From Streptomyces sp. Alt3 (GTDB taxonomy: Bacteria > Actinomycetota > Actinomycetes > Streptomycetales > Streptomycetaceae), in contig NZ_CP120983.1 in NCBI RefSeq assembly GCF_030719215.1, positions 2,914,001-2,978,000 on the forward strand: a stretch of DNA of 64,000 nt, given 5' to 3'. The position numbers were made by a program, and so were the translations under genes. Under the pieces are notes generated by a model, which worked only from the letters and a program-made list of their open reading frames with translations, ran no database searches and was not told where the DNA came from. Shown here piece after piece: positions 44,654-55,572 of the stretch (its first letter is position 1; each line of letters begins with the position of its first letter).

Positions 44654-45796
44654 CTACGCCGCGTGGACGACGTCCTTGTCCTCGGCGAAGTGGCACGCCG
44701 ACTCGTGCGCGGCGGGCGTGTCCGAGGCCTTGAAGCGCTCGGGGATCGCCAGCAGCGGCACCTCGGTGGCGCACTTGTCCTGGGCCTTCCAGCACCGCGT
44801 GCGGAAGCGGCAGCCCGACGGCGGGTTCGCCGGCGACGGGACGTCGCCGGCGAGGATGATCCGCTCGCGGCCCTCGCGGGCGTCCGGGTCCGGGACGGGG
44901 ACCGCCGACAGCAGCGCCTGGGTGTAGGGGTGCGTCGGGTGGTCGTAGATCTGCGTGTCCGTACCGATCTCGGCCATCTTGCCGAGGTACATGACGCCGA
45001 CCCGGTCCGAGATGTGCCGGACGATCGACAGGTCGTGCGCGATGAAGAGGTAGGAGAGGTTGAACTCGTCCTGGAGCTTCTCCATCAGGTTGATGACCTG
45101 CGCCTGCACCGACACGTCGAGCGCGGAGACCGGCTCGTCGCAGATGATGATCTCCGGGTTGAGCGCGAGCCCACGGGCGATCCCGATGCGCTGGCGCTGA
45201 CCGCCGGAGAACTGGTGCGGGTACCGGTTGATGTACTCCGGGTTCAGACCGACGACGTCCAGGAGGTCCTGCACCTTGCGGCGCCGGTCGCCCTTCGGGG
45301 CCACCTCGGGGTGGATCTCGAAGGTCTCCCCGATGATGTCGCCGACCGTCATGCGCGGGTTCAGCGAGGTGTACGGGTCCTGGAACACCATCTGGATGTT
45401 GCGGCGCACGGCCTTCAGCGCGCGGCCGGACAGCTTGGTGATGTCCTGGCCCTTGTAGAAGACCTCGCCGGCGGTGGCCCGCTCCAGCGTCATCAGGAGC
45501 TTGGCGACCGTGGACTTGCCACAGCCGGACTCGCCCACGATGCCGAGCGTCTCGCCCTGGTAGAGGTCGAACGAGATGCCGTCCACGGCCTTGACCGCGC
45601 CGACCTGCTTCTTGAACAGGATGCCCTGGGTCAGCGGGAAGTGCTTGACCAGGTTGCGCACCTGGAGGATCGGCTCACCCTGCGACACCGGGGCGTCGAG
45701 GGCTGCCACCGCCTCCGTCTCGGTGACCGCGTTGACCGTCGCCACTTCGGTGACGTTCGGGGTGGCGTCCACGGACTTCTTGTCGAGCTCAGCCAT
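44654..45796 (-). CDS. Oligopeptide ABC transporter ATP-binding protein (OppF type), operon 2
   Basis: A 380-residue ATPase with Walker A GESGCGKST, signature FSGGQRQRIGIARGL, Walker B IIICDEPVSALD and the C-terminal CRFRTRCWKAQDKC motif. It is very similar to the protein at 38619-39830, including stretches identical at DNA level, but has a shorter tail and a different N-terminal 45 residues. It overlaps the OppD-type gene by eight bases. Confidence 0.94.
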   Translation of the reverse strand: MAELDKKSVDATPNVTEVATVNAVTETEAVAALDAPVSQGEPILQVRNLVKHFPLTQGILFKKQVGAVKAVDGISFDLYQGETLGIVGESGCGKSTVAKLLMTLERATAGEVFYKGQDITKLSGRALKAVRRNIQMVFQDPYTSLNPRMTVGDIIGETFEIHPEVAPKGDRRRKVQDLLDVVGLNPEYINRYPHQFSGGQRQRIGIARGLALNPEIIICDEPVSALDVSVQAQVINLMEKLQDEFNLSYLFIAHDLSIVRHISDRVGVMYLGKMAEIGTDTQIYDHPTHPYTQALLSAVPVPDPDAREGRERIILAGDVPSPANPPSGCRFRTRCWKAQDKCATEVPLLAIPERFKASDTPAAHESACHFAEDKDVVHAA

Positions 45797-46847
45797 GGAT
45801 CGTCTCCTTCCAGAAGTGGCAGGCGCTGCCGCGGCCGACCAGCTCGGTGCCGTCCTGCTCGGTCACCGGGCGGAGCGCCGGGATGTCCGTACGGCAGATG
45901 TCCTGCGCCATCGTGCAGCGCGGGTTGAAGGCGCAGCCGGACGGCACGTGCAGCAGGTTGGGCGGCAGGCCCTTGATCGCGTAGAGCTCCTGGCCCTTCT
46001 GGTCCAGGCGCGGGATCGACTCCAGCAGGCCCTTGGTGTACGGGTGCGCCGGGCGCTTGTAGATCTCGTGGACCGGGGCGGTCTCGACGATCCGGCCCGC
46101 GTACATCACGGCGATCTTGTCCGCGACGTCGGCGACCACGCCGAGGTCGTGGGTGATCAGGATCAGGCCCATGTTGAAGTCGCGCTGGAGCTCCGCGAGC
46201 AGGTCCATGACCTGGGCCTGGACGGTCACGTCGAGCGCCGTGGTGGGCTCGTCCGCGATGATCAGGTCGGGCTCCAGGGCGAGCGCCATCGCGATCATGA
46301 TGCGCTGGCGCATACCGCCGGAGAACTGGTGCGGGTAGTCGTTGACCCGCTCCTTGGCCGCCGGGATGCGCACGCGGTCCATCAGCGCGATGGCCTTGGC
46401 CTTGGCCTCCTTCTTGGAGAGGCCCTGGTGCACGCGGAACATCTCGCCGAGCTGGTAGCCCACGGAGAGCACCGGGTTCAGCGAGGAGAGCGCGTCCTGG
46501 AAGATCATCGCGATCTTCTGGCCGCGGATCTTCCGCCGCTCCTCGTTGGACATCTTGAGCATGTCCTGGCCGCGGAAGAAGATCTCCCCCTTGGGGATGC
46601 GGCCGGGGGGCATGTCCAGGATGCCCATGATCGCCTGGGCGGTCACGGACTTGCCGGAGCCGGACTCGCCGAGCACGGCGAGTGTCTCGCCGGCGCTGAC
46701 GCTGTAGTTGACTCCGTTGACGGCCTTTGCGACGCCGTCGCGGGTGTGGAACTCCACGTGCAGATCGCGGACTTCGAGCAGCGGGCCGCTCTCGTCGTTC
46801 GAACCACGCGGAGCAGGAACATCCGCCGTCTTGTCGATGATGGTCAT
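45789..46847 (-). CDS. Oligopeptide ABC transporter ATP-binding protein (OppD type), operon 2
   Basis: A 352-residue ATPase with Walker A GESGSGKSV, signature FSGGMRQRIMIAMALAL, Walker B LIIADEPTTALD and the C-terminal PSGCAFNPRCTMAQDIC motif. The N-terminus has about 20 residues more than the operon 1 copy. It follows the permease gene by 11 bases and overlaps the OppF-type gene. Confidence 0.95.
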   Translation of the reverse strand: MTIIDKTADVPAPRGSNDESGPLLEVRDLHVEFHTRDGVAKAVNGVNYSVSAGETLAVLGESGSGKSVTAQAIMGILDMPPGRIPKGEIFFRGQDMLKMSNEERRKIRGQKIAMIFQDALSSLNPVLSVGYQLGEMFRVHQGLSKKEAKAKAIALMDRVRIPAAKERVNDYPHQFSGGMRQRIMIAMALALEPDLIIADEPTTALDVTVQAQVMDLLAELQRDFNMGLILITHDLGVVADVADKIAVMYAGRIVETAPVHEIYKRPAHPYTKGLLESIPRLDQKGQELYAIKGLPPNLLHVPSGCAFNPRCTMAQDICRTDIPALRPVTEQDGTELVGRGSACHFWKETIHG

Positions 46848-46858
46848 GTACGCCTCCC

Positions 46859-47800
46859 TCAGCGCAGCTTGGGGTCGAGGGCGTTGCGCACCGCATCGCC
46901 GAGCATGATGAACGCCAGGACGGTGATCGACACCATGACCGACGGGATGATCAGCACGAACGCGGCGTTACGCAGCTGCTCCTGGCCGGAGGAGATGTCG
47001 ACACCCCACGACACGGTCGGTTCGGCGAGGCCGATGCCCAGGAAGGACAGGGTGGCCTCGGCCGAGATGTAGCCGCCGAGCGCGATGGTCGCGACGACGA
47101 TCACCGGGGCGATCGCGTTGGGCAGGATGTGCCGGAGCAGGATGCGGCTGGTCGAGGCGCCGAGCGCCTTGGCCGCCATCACGTAGTCGGCCTGCTTGAT
47201 CGTCAGGACGGAGCCGCGTGCGACTCGGGCGATCGAGGTCCAGCCGAGGAAGGCCAGAGCCAGGATGACGACCCAGATCTTGCGCTCCTCGAACGAGGTC
47301 AGGACGACCATCGCACCGAGGATGAACGGGACGCCGAAGAAGATGTCGGTGACCCGGGACAGGATCGTGTCGATCCAGCCGCCGAAGTAACCGGCGAGCA
47401 TGCCGACCACGGTGCCCAGGATCGTGACGAGGACGGTCACGACGACGGCGACGGTGATCGAGGCGCGGGCGCCGTAGACGACACGCGCGTAGATCGAGCG
47501 CCCCTGGATGTCGTACCCGAACCAGTCCTCCTGGAAGAAGTTCCCCCACTTGGGCTTCTGCAGGTAGTGGTGGGCCAGGTCCGCGTAGCGCGGGTCCGCG
47601 CCGGTGAACAGGCCGGGGAAGACCGCCATGACCAGCAGGAAGAGGATCAGGATCGCCGAGACGACGAACAGCGGGCTGCGCCGCAGGTCGTGCCAGGCGT
47701 CCGACCACAGGCTGCGGGGCTTGCCGACCGGTGCGGCGGCAGCGGGCGCGGGAGCGGCGACGGCCGTCTCCTCGGTGTTTTCCTTGAGCGTCTCAGGCAT
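46859..47800 (-). CDS. Oligopeptide ABC transporter permease (OppC type), operon 2
   Basis: A 313-residue membrane protein with the OppC N-terminal segment LWSDAWHDLRRSPLFVVSAILILFLL, an extracellular loop (DPRYADLAHHYLQKPKWGNFFQEDWFGYD) and the coupling loop YVMAAKALGASTSRILLRHILPN. The extracellular loop differs strongly from the operon 1 paralogue (no Cys pair), which suggests adaptation to a different binding protein. It overlaps the OppB-type gene by eight bases. Confidence 0.94.
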   Translation of the reverse strand: MPETLKENTEETAVAAPAPAAAAPVGKPRSLWSDAWHDLRRSPLFVVSAILILFLLVMAVFPGLFTGADPRYADLAHHYLQKPKWGNFFQEDWFGYDIQGRSIYARVVYGARASITVAVVVTVLVTILGTVVGMLAGYFGGWIDTILSRVTDIFFGVPFILGAMVVLTSFEERKIWVVILALAFLGWTSIARVARGSVLTIKQADYVMAAKALGASTSRILLRHILPNAIAPVIVVATIALGGYISAEATLSFLGIGLAEPTVSWGVDISSGQEQLRNAAFVLIIPSVMVSITVLAFIMLGDAVRNALDPKLR

Positions 47801-48722
47801 AACGGATCCTCGGGTCCAGGACCGCGTAAAGCAGGTCGACGACCAGGCTGGCGACGAGATAGACGATGACGATCAGCGTCACGATGCCGACGACCGTGGC
47901 GCCCTCTCGGTGCCTGAGCGCGTCGAAGACGGCGGAGCCGACACCCTTGACGTTGAAGATGCCCTCGGTCACGACCGCGCCGCCGAGCAGGGCGCCGAGG
48001 TCGGTGCCGAGGAAGGTGACCACGGGGATCATCGAGTTGCGCATCAGGTGGACACCGATGATGCGGCGCCGGGGCAGGCCCTTGGCCACCGCGGTGCGCA
48101 TGTAGTCGGAGCGCAGGTTCTCGGCGACCGAGGTACGGGTCAGTCGGGCGACGTACGCGAGCGACAGGGACCCGAGCACGACAGCCGGCAGGATCAGCTC
48201 GTCCGCGTTCGCCTCCATGCTCACGTTGGGGTCGACCCAGCCGAGCTGGAAGGCGAAGAAGTACTGGCCGAGGAAGCCGAGTACGAACGAAGGGACCGAG
48301 ATCAGCAGGAGCGTCAGTACGAGCAGTCCGCGGTCGCGGAGGGTGTCGGCCTTGAGGCCGGCGAAGACGCCCATGGAGATACCGACGACGACGGTGAAGA
48401 TGAAGGCAAACAGAGCCAGTCTGACCGTGATCGGGAACGCTTCCGAGATGATGTCGGCGACCGGTCGCCCGCTGGCGATCTGCGTGCCGAAGTCACCCTG
48501 GAACAGGTTCACGAGGTAGTTCCAGTACTGGTGCCAGAGCGGCAGGTCGAGCCCGAGCTCCTTCTTCATTTCCGCGATCTGCGTCGGGTCGACTGCCTGT
48601 TCACCGGCGAGTGCGCGCACGGGATCGCCGGGCAGCGCGTACATCATGGCGAAGACCAGCAAGGTTGATCCGAGGAAGACCGGGATCATCTGGAGCAGTC
48701 GCCGCGCGACGTAACGCCCCAT
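47793..48722 (-). CDS. Oligopeptide ABC transporter permease (OppB type), operon 2
   Basis: A 309-residue membrane protein beginning MGRYVARRLLQMIPVFLGSTLLVFAMMY with six helices and the coupling loop YMRTAVAKGLPRRRIIGVHLMRNSMIP. It contains the OppB loop PGDPVRALAGEQAVDPTQIAEMKKELGLD. The ATG is preceded by GGAGG. It is the first permease gene after the binding protein and a hairpin. Confidence 0.95.
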   Translation of the reverse strand: MGRYVARRLLQMIPVFLGSTLLVFAMMYALPGDPVRALAGEQAVDPTQIAEMKKELGLDLPLWHQYWNYLVNLFQGDFGTQIASGRPVADIISEAFPITVRLALFAFIFTVVVGISMGVFAGLKADTLRDRGLLVLTLLLISVPSFVLGFLGQYFFAFQLGWVDPNVSMEANADELILPAVVLGSLSLAYVARLTRTSVAENLRSDYMRTAVAKGLPRRRIIGVHLMRNSMIPVVTFLGTDLGALLGGAVVTEGIFNVKGVGSAVFDALRHREGATVVGIVTLIVIVYLVASLVVDLLYAVLDPRIRYA

Positions 48723-48752
48723 GTTTGCCTCCGATAGGGATAAAGCAGCCCA

Positions 48753-48784
48753 GGGGCCGCCCTCCGGATGTGGAGAGCGGCCCC
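48753..48784 (-). terminator. Hairpin between binding-protein gene and permease genes, operon 2
   Basis: An 8-bp stem GGGGCCGC/GCGGCCCC (48753-48760 with 48777-48784) in the 121-base gap between the binding-protein gene and the permease gene, at the same position as the hairpin of operon 1. Confidence 0.55.
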
Positions 48785-48843
48785 CCGGGACCTACTGCCT
48801 GGTGTGGGCGGCTGATGGCCGAGTGGGGGCCCTCAGGCGTGTG

Positions 48844-50469
48844 TTACTTGGCGACCGTGACTTCGGTGATGTTGTAGTCACCGTGGAAGTCGACGGTCAC
48901 GTTGTCGACAGCCTTGGAGTAACCACCGTTGGTCTTGTACTCCCAGAGCGGGATCGCCGGCATCTTCTCGAGGACGAGCTTCTCGGCGTCCTGGTACGCC
49001 TTGATGGAGTCGTCCAGCGTCGCCGCGTTGTCACCCTTCTTGAAGGCCGCGTCGACCTCCTTGTCGGAGAACCGGCCGTTGTTGGCCTCGGCGGTCGTGC
49101 CGTACAGCTCCCGCATGAAGTTGACGTTCAGCGGGTAGTCGGCGACCCAGCCACCGCGGTACATCGACTTGACCTGGTCGTTGTCACGCGCCTCCAGGTC
49201 GGTCTGGAAGTCCGGCTTGGCGTCCGGCACGCAGTCGACCCCGGTCGAGTTGCGGATGGACTCGCAGACCGCGGTCACCCACTCCTTGTGGCCGCCGTCG
49301 GCGTTGTACTGGATCCAGATCTTGTTCTCCGGAACGCCGCCGCCCTCGGTGACGAGCTGCTTCGCCTTCGCCGGGTCGAACTTGAACACGTCGGTGCCCA
49401 GGTCCTGGTTACCGGCGACGCCCGGAGGCGTGAAGCTGGTGGCGGGCTTGCGGGTGCCGTTGAGCACGGTCTTGGTGATCGTGTCACGGTCGATCGCCAT
49501 CGACAGACCCTGGAGGACCTTCGGGTCGATGTCCTTGAAGGTCTTCGAGTAGAAGGTCGGGACGAGCGACTGGATGGCCGCGTACGGCTCGTCGATCGCG
49601 CGGTCACCGAGGTCGGCCTTGTACTTCGGCAGGTCCTTCGGACCGACCTGGCGGATCATGTCCAGGTTGCCGGAGAGGAGGTCCTGGTACGCGGCCTCGA
49701 CGGTCGCGTAGTTCTTGAAGAGGACACCCTTGTTCTTGGCCTTGTTCGGACCCTGGTAGTCCGGGTTGGCCTTGACCTGGATGAGCTTCTTGTGGTCCCA
49801 CTTCTCGAAGACGTAGGGACCGTTGCCGACCGGCGCCTGGCCGAACGCCTTGGTGTCCTTGTAGAACACCTCCGGCAGCGGGGCGAAGGTGGTGTAGCCG
49901 AGCTTGTACTCGTAGTACGGCACGGGCTTGTTGAGCTCGATCGTGAAGGTGGTGTCGTCGACCGCCTTCAGACCGGACATCTCCGTGGCCTTCGGGTCAC
50001 CCTTCTCGGGGTGGACGTCCGCGTAGCCCTTGATGTCCTCGAACCAGAACGCGTTCTGCTGGGCGTTCTTGACGTTCGCGTACCAGTTCCACGCCTTGAT
50101 GTAGGACTCGGACGTGACCGGGGTGCCGTCGTGGAACTTCCAGCCGGCCTTGAGCTTGACGGTCCACGTCTTGTTGTCCGTCGACTTCACGGACTCGGCG
50201 TTCGTGTAGACGATGTTGCCGTCCGCATCGAAGTCGAGCAGCTGGGTGAAGATCGACTGGATGACGTAGCTGCCGAGCGACTCGTTGGTGTCGGCCGGGA
50301 TCAGCGGCTTCTGCGGCTCGCCGACGTCGATGGAGACGTAGCCCGCGGGCTTGCCCTTCTCCTTCGACGCGTTGCTGGTGTCGTCGCTGTCGCCCCCGCC
50401 ACAGGCAGTCGCGGCCAGGGCGATGATTGCCGCTCCCGCGACCCACTTGGCGCTCTTGGCACCGCGCAT
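48844..50469 (-). CDS. Oligopeptide-binding lipoprotein (solute-binding family 5), operon 2
   Basis: A 541-residue lipoprotein beginning MRGAKSAKWVAGAAIIALAATACGGG, with lipobox AATAC. The family 5 fold is shown by YVIQSIFTQLLDFDADGNIVYTN, WKFHDGTPVTSESYIKAWNWY and VLQGLSMAIDRDTI. It would deliver peptides to the operon 2 permeases. ATG 50469 has AGGAGG six bases upstream; the longer frame from 50658 is not supported. Its place next to typA is that of the bldK region of S. coelicolor, which imports a signal peptide needed for aerial growth; whether this is the functional equivalent cannot be told here. Confidence 0.93.
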   Translation of the reverse strand: MRGAKSAKWVAGAAIIALAATACGGGDSDDTSNASKEKGKPAGYVSIDVGEPQKPLIPADTNESLGSYVIQSIFTQLLDFDADGNIVYTNAESVKSTDNKTWTVKLKAGWKFHDGTPVTSESYIKAWNWYANVKNAQQNAFWFEDIKGYADVHPEKGDPKATEMSGLKAVDDTTFTIELNKPVPYYEYKLGYTTFAPLPEVFYKDTKAFGQAPVGNGPYVFEKWDHKKLIQVKANPDYQGPNKAKNKGVLFKNYATVEAAYQDLLSGNLDMIRQVGPKDLPKYKADLGDRAIDEPYAAIQSLVPTFYSKTFKDIDPKVLQGLSMAIDRDTITKTVLNGTRKPATSFTPPGVAGNQDLGTDVFKFDPAKAKQLVTEGGGVPENKIWIQYNADGGHKEWVTAVCESIRNSTGVDCVPDAKPDFQTDLEARDNDQVKSMYRGGWVADYPLNVNFMRELYGTTAEANNGRFSDKEVDAAFKKGDNAATLDDSIKAYQDAEKLVLEKMPAIPLWEYKTNGGYSKAVDNVTVDFHGDYNITEVTVAK

Positions 50470-50817
50470 GGGTTTCCTCCTCATGAGTCCACTTTTGACT
50501 ACAAGAGGGGCACTGGAGAGATCCACCGACACCCCTGACGGCGATCGTTTGCAGTGCCCCGAGTGTGCTCGTGAGTCCGCACTCCCCACAGTGCGCCGAC
50601 CCATTGACCCGAGCTCAATGGAGCCAACTATTAAGGAATGACGGGCTGTAAACCACACTTAAAGGGTCTCGGTTTGACAACATCGAGAAGCCATGGTTGC
50701 CCGAAATCCGGACAAAGTGATCCCAGACAGACACCCCCGAAACGGACCGTTAACACATGTTCCGGAGAGCGACGCACGATATACGGACACGTCGGTCAGG
50801 AAAATCGGTTGACGAAA
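50470..50817. promoter_or_regulatory. Long upstream region of peptide transporter operon 2
   Basis: About 350 bases between the binding-protein gene and the typA terminator, clearly AT-richer than the rest, with no gene. The minus strand has TTTACA near 50650 followed by TTAATAGT, a possible but imperfect promoter. The length and composition suggest a regulated promoter with several protein sites; I could not identify a specific operator. Confidence 0.45.
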
Positions 50818-50854
50818 GGCCTGGGCCCCCACAGTGTCTGCGGGGGCCCAGGCC
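50818..50854 (-). terminator. Terminator of typA
   Basis: A perfect 13-bp stem (50818-50830 with 50842-50854) and an 11-base loop, 57 bases after the typA stop codon. Confidence 0.85.
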
Positions 50855-50911
50855 TCACGTCAATGGCTCGTACCGACGGTTCGGCGGCCTCGGCCGCCGG
50901 TCCCGGTCGGG

Positions 50912-52786
<1,875 letters not shown>

Positions 52787-53048
52787 GGGTGGCTTGCGCT
52801 TCTCTCGGATCGTGGGATCAGGCGTCTCAGTCGGTCTCGAGTCCTCGTACGCCCGCCGGGCGGCACGCCACGGCTAGTCCAATGGTACGGGCCCGACGGG
52901 TCCGGGGCTTCCCGGGCCGATCCCCGGGGCGGGACCACAGCCACAATTCAGCCGATATTCAGCTGGTATTACGCCATCGTCCAGGCGGTGGGCGGCCGGA
53001 CGGCAAGGGGTGCGAGGAGACGAGCAGCCCGGGTCGGGGCGGACACCA
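52787..53048. other. Intergenic region upstream of typA
   Basis: About 260 bases that should contain the typA promoter (minus strand). An AT-richer patch near 52930-52980 is the likely promoter core. No coding sequence or clear operator is visible. Confidence 0.4.
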
Positions 53049-53079
53049 CCTTGCCCGCCGGGGGCTCCGGCGGGCAAGG
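53049..53079 (-). terminator. Terminator of the LpqW-like gene
   Basis: A perfect 13-bp stem (53049-53061 with 53067-53079) and 5-base loop, 42 bases after the stop codon. Confidence 0.85.
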
Positions 53080-53120
53080 GAATTGAGCTGCTTCTGAGCT
53101 TGGAATGTGGCTTTGACCTG

Positions 53121-55379
53121 CTACTTCTTACCGTTCGCGGGGGAACCTGCCGCTTGGCGGCCGGTGAATCCGATGTCCTCGTAGCGGGGTGCCGCGAAGC
53201 CGAAGGCACCGATGTTCGCCAGCTTCTTGTCGACGGCGACCAGCTGTGGCCTCTGATACAGCGGAATCGATCCCGCGGCGGCCCAGATCCGTGCGTCCGC
53301 CTGCTTCAGCAGGTCCCTGGACGCGTTGGCGTCGAGTTCGGCGACCGCCCGGTCGAAGAGCTGGTCGATGTGGTCCGAGCCGACCCGCGTGTAGTTCTGC
53401 GCGACGAGCAGCGAGCCGTCGGTGGCGGGCTCCGGCTTGGCGAAGATCGGCCGCCCGTCGGTCGCCGGGTAGGCGGTGGCGGGCCAGGAGTACAGCGCCA
53501 GGTCGTAGTCGCCGGAGGCGATGTGGTCCTTGAAGTAGCTGTCGTCGGCGACCTTGGTGACCTGCGTGCTGATGCCGATCGAGTCCAGCATCGCGACGAT
53601 CCTCTCCCCGACGGTACGCAGCGACTGCGACCCCGGACCCGAGGGCAGGACGAAGCGGAGGCTCAGCGGCTTGCCGCCCTTGCCGAGGCGGTCCTTGACC
53701 GCGGCGGGGGCCGGTGCCGCGGTTCCCGCGGGGGCGTAGGCGCCCGCGGCGCCGCCGGGCTGCTTGTCCTGGGCGGTGACCTCGGAGCCGCCGGAGGAAC
53801 GGCTGCCCGGCTTGTCGTCGCCGACGGTGTACGCCCCCTCCTCGCGCGAGGCCTTGTCGTCCTTCTCCGCGTCCTCGGCCTTCTCGTCCGCCGCCTTCTC
53901 GCTCTTCTCCCCGGCCGGCTTCTTCTCCTCGTCCTTCTTCTCCTCGTCCTTCTTCTCCTCGTCCTTCTTCTCGGCCTCGCTGCCCGCCTTGGTGTCCTCG
54001 GTGCTGCGCACAGCTCCGCCCGGGGTCCATCCCGCGTCGGCCAGCAGGGCCTGCGCCTCCTTGGTGTCCCGCTCGCCGAGGGCGCCGCTGCCGTCCTTGT
54101 ACCCGGGCTGCCCGGCGAGGGCCAGGTGGCTGCCGGGGGGCTTCGCGGGCAGGCCGAGCGGTTTCAGGACCGCGTCGGCGAGCTCCTGCCGGTCCAGGGT
54201 CCGGGCGATGGCGCGGCGGACCCGGTCGTCGGAGAGGGGGCCGGACTCGCCGTTCAGGGCGAGCTGCGTGTAGGAGGGCTCCAGCGACTTGCGTACGGCG
54301 AAACCGCGCAGCGACTTCTGCTCGGCGGCGTACACCTCGACGGCCTCCCGGGTCTCCTCGCGGGCGGCCTGCGCCGTCTCGGCGGCGTCCTCGTCCGAGC
54401 CGTGGGCCAGCGCCCAGGAGCGCAGGGCCGCGGCCGGGGTGATGCCGGCTCCCGGGCCGTGGGCGGGCGGCTGACCGTTCCCGCCCCGGTAGCGGGCCGC
54501 CATGGCGATGCTGTTCGCGGTCGCCGTGTCGATGTCGGCGACGTCCACCGTGCCCTCGGTCAGCGCTTCGGTGCGCTTGCCGGGTTCGACGGCGCGGAAG
54601 ACCAGGGACTCGAGCTTGGCCTCGTCGCCCCACCAGCGCGGGTTCCGGTCGAGTACCACCGTCCCCTCGGGCTTGTTCACACTGCGGAGGCGGAACGGCC
54701 CCGCGGTGTTCTTCAGGGTCGTCCGGGCGCCGTCGTTGAAGGTGCCGGGGGACCCGGTCACCTCCTTCGGGTACAGCGGCGAGAACAGCGAGCGCCAGTC
54801 GGCGTACGGCTTCGAGAAGGTGACCCGGACCTGGAGGTCGTCCTTGCCGCGTTCGATCTTCTCGATCCGCTCGTAACCGGCGTTGCGGGCCGTCCAGAAG
54901 GCGGAGTCCTTGCCGCTCAGCGCGCGCCACTGGGCGACGAAGTCGGGGGCGCCGATCTCCCGGCCGTCGCTCCACACCGCCTGCTGGTTGAGCTTGTAGA
55001 GGACGACCTGCTTGGGTTCCTGCTCGATGACCTTCGCCGACTCCAGGTAGTCGGGGTTGAGCCGGGGCTCGCCCTTGGCGTCCATGGGGAACAGCGAGGG
55101 CAGCAGGGCGCCGGTGATCCGCGTGGTCGCGCTGTCGGCGTCGGCCTGGAAGGCGTTGAGGGTGGCGGGGACCGAGTCGATCGCCCAGTTCAGGGTCGAT
55201 CCGTCGGTCACCCGGTCCCGGGAGGCCGGGGCGATGTCCTGGGGGGCGGCCACCGAGGTGGGGCCCTCGCTGTCCGAGGTGCAGCCCGCCAGCACCGGGA
55301 TCGTGAGCACGCCTGTCGCCAGGAGCGCGACCGAGCGGCGCTTTCGGGCCGCCGCGCGTGGGACGCCGACGTGGGACAT
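53121..55379 (-). CDS. LpqW-like solute-binding family 5 lipoprotein
   Basis: A 752-residue lipoprotein. The signal region ends in lipobox LAGC (ATGVLTIPVLAGC), and the rest is an extended family 5 substrate-binding fold (for example AVWSDGREIGAPDFVAQWRAL, VRRAIARTLDRQELADAVL, IHQLFDRAVAELDA-like end). A long charged insertion with EEKKD repeats interrupts the middle. No permease genes adjoin it. Its place beside typA matches LpqW of M. tuberculosis, which regulates phosphatidylinositol mannoside/lipoarabinomannan synthesis rather than transport; a related role here is inference. GGAGG precedes ATG 55379. Confidence 0.86.
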   Translation of the reverse strand: MSHVGVPRAAARKRRSVALLATGVLTIPVLAGCTSDSEGPTSVAAPQDIAPASRDRVTDGSTLNWAIDSVPATLNAFQADADSATTRITGALLPSLFPMDAKGEPRLNPDYLESAKVIEQEPKQVVLYKLNQQAVWSDGREIGAPDFVAQWRALSGKDSAFWTARNAGYERIEKIERGKDDLQVRVTFSKPYADWRSLFSPLYPKEVTGSPGTFNDGARTTLKNTAGPFRLRSVNKPEGTVVLDRNPRWWGDEAKLESLVFRAVEPGKRTEALTEGTVDVADIDTATANSIAMAARYRGGNGQPPAHGPGAGITPAAALRSWALAHGSDEDAAETAQAAREETREAVEVYAAEQKSLRGFAVRKSLEPSYTQLALNGESGPLSDDRVRRAIARTLDRQELADAVLKPLGLPAKPPGSHLALAGQPGYKDGSGALGERDTKEAQALLADAGWTPGGAVRSTEDTKAGSEAEKKDEEKKDEEKKDEEKKPAGEKSEKAADEKAEDAEKDDKASREEGAYTVGDDKPGSRSSGGSEVTAQDKQPGGAAGAYAPAGTAAPAPAAVKDRLGKGGKPLSLRFVLPSGPGSQSLRTVGERIVAMLDSIGISTQVTKVADDSYFKDHIASGDYDLALYSWPATAYPATDGRPIFAKPEPATDGSLLVAQNYTRVGSDHIDQLFDRAVAELDANASRDLLKQADARIWAAAGSIPLYQRPQLVAVDKKLANIGAFGFAAPRYEDIGFTGRQAAGSPANGKK
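53921..53974 (-). repeat. 15-bp tandem repeats in the LpqW-like gene
   Basis: Three full copies plus a partial copy of a 15-base unit (plus strand TCTTCTCCTCGTCCT) encode repeated EEKKD in the charged insertion of the lipoprotein. Confidence 0.88.
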
Positions 55380-55572
55380 GGCTGATACCTCCGGGGCCGG
55401 CCCGGCCCACCCCGTACCGGAATGGACCGGATGATGCGTACTGGTGGCATTTGCAGTTGATCAGACTGATTCGCTGATCCACTGAACGCACGTGTACGCG
55501 CGAGGGGAGGCAGACGCGGCCGGTGGGGCCGCGGACGTCACCCGAGCGGCCCCGGTACCGGCCCGGCGGCGG

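Noticed and set aside
53010..55385. 791-codon open frame opposite the LpqW-like gene
   Set aside because: Antisense shadow of a clearly coding lipoprotein gene; no motif or ribosome site.
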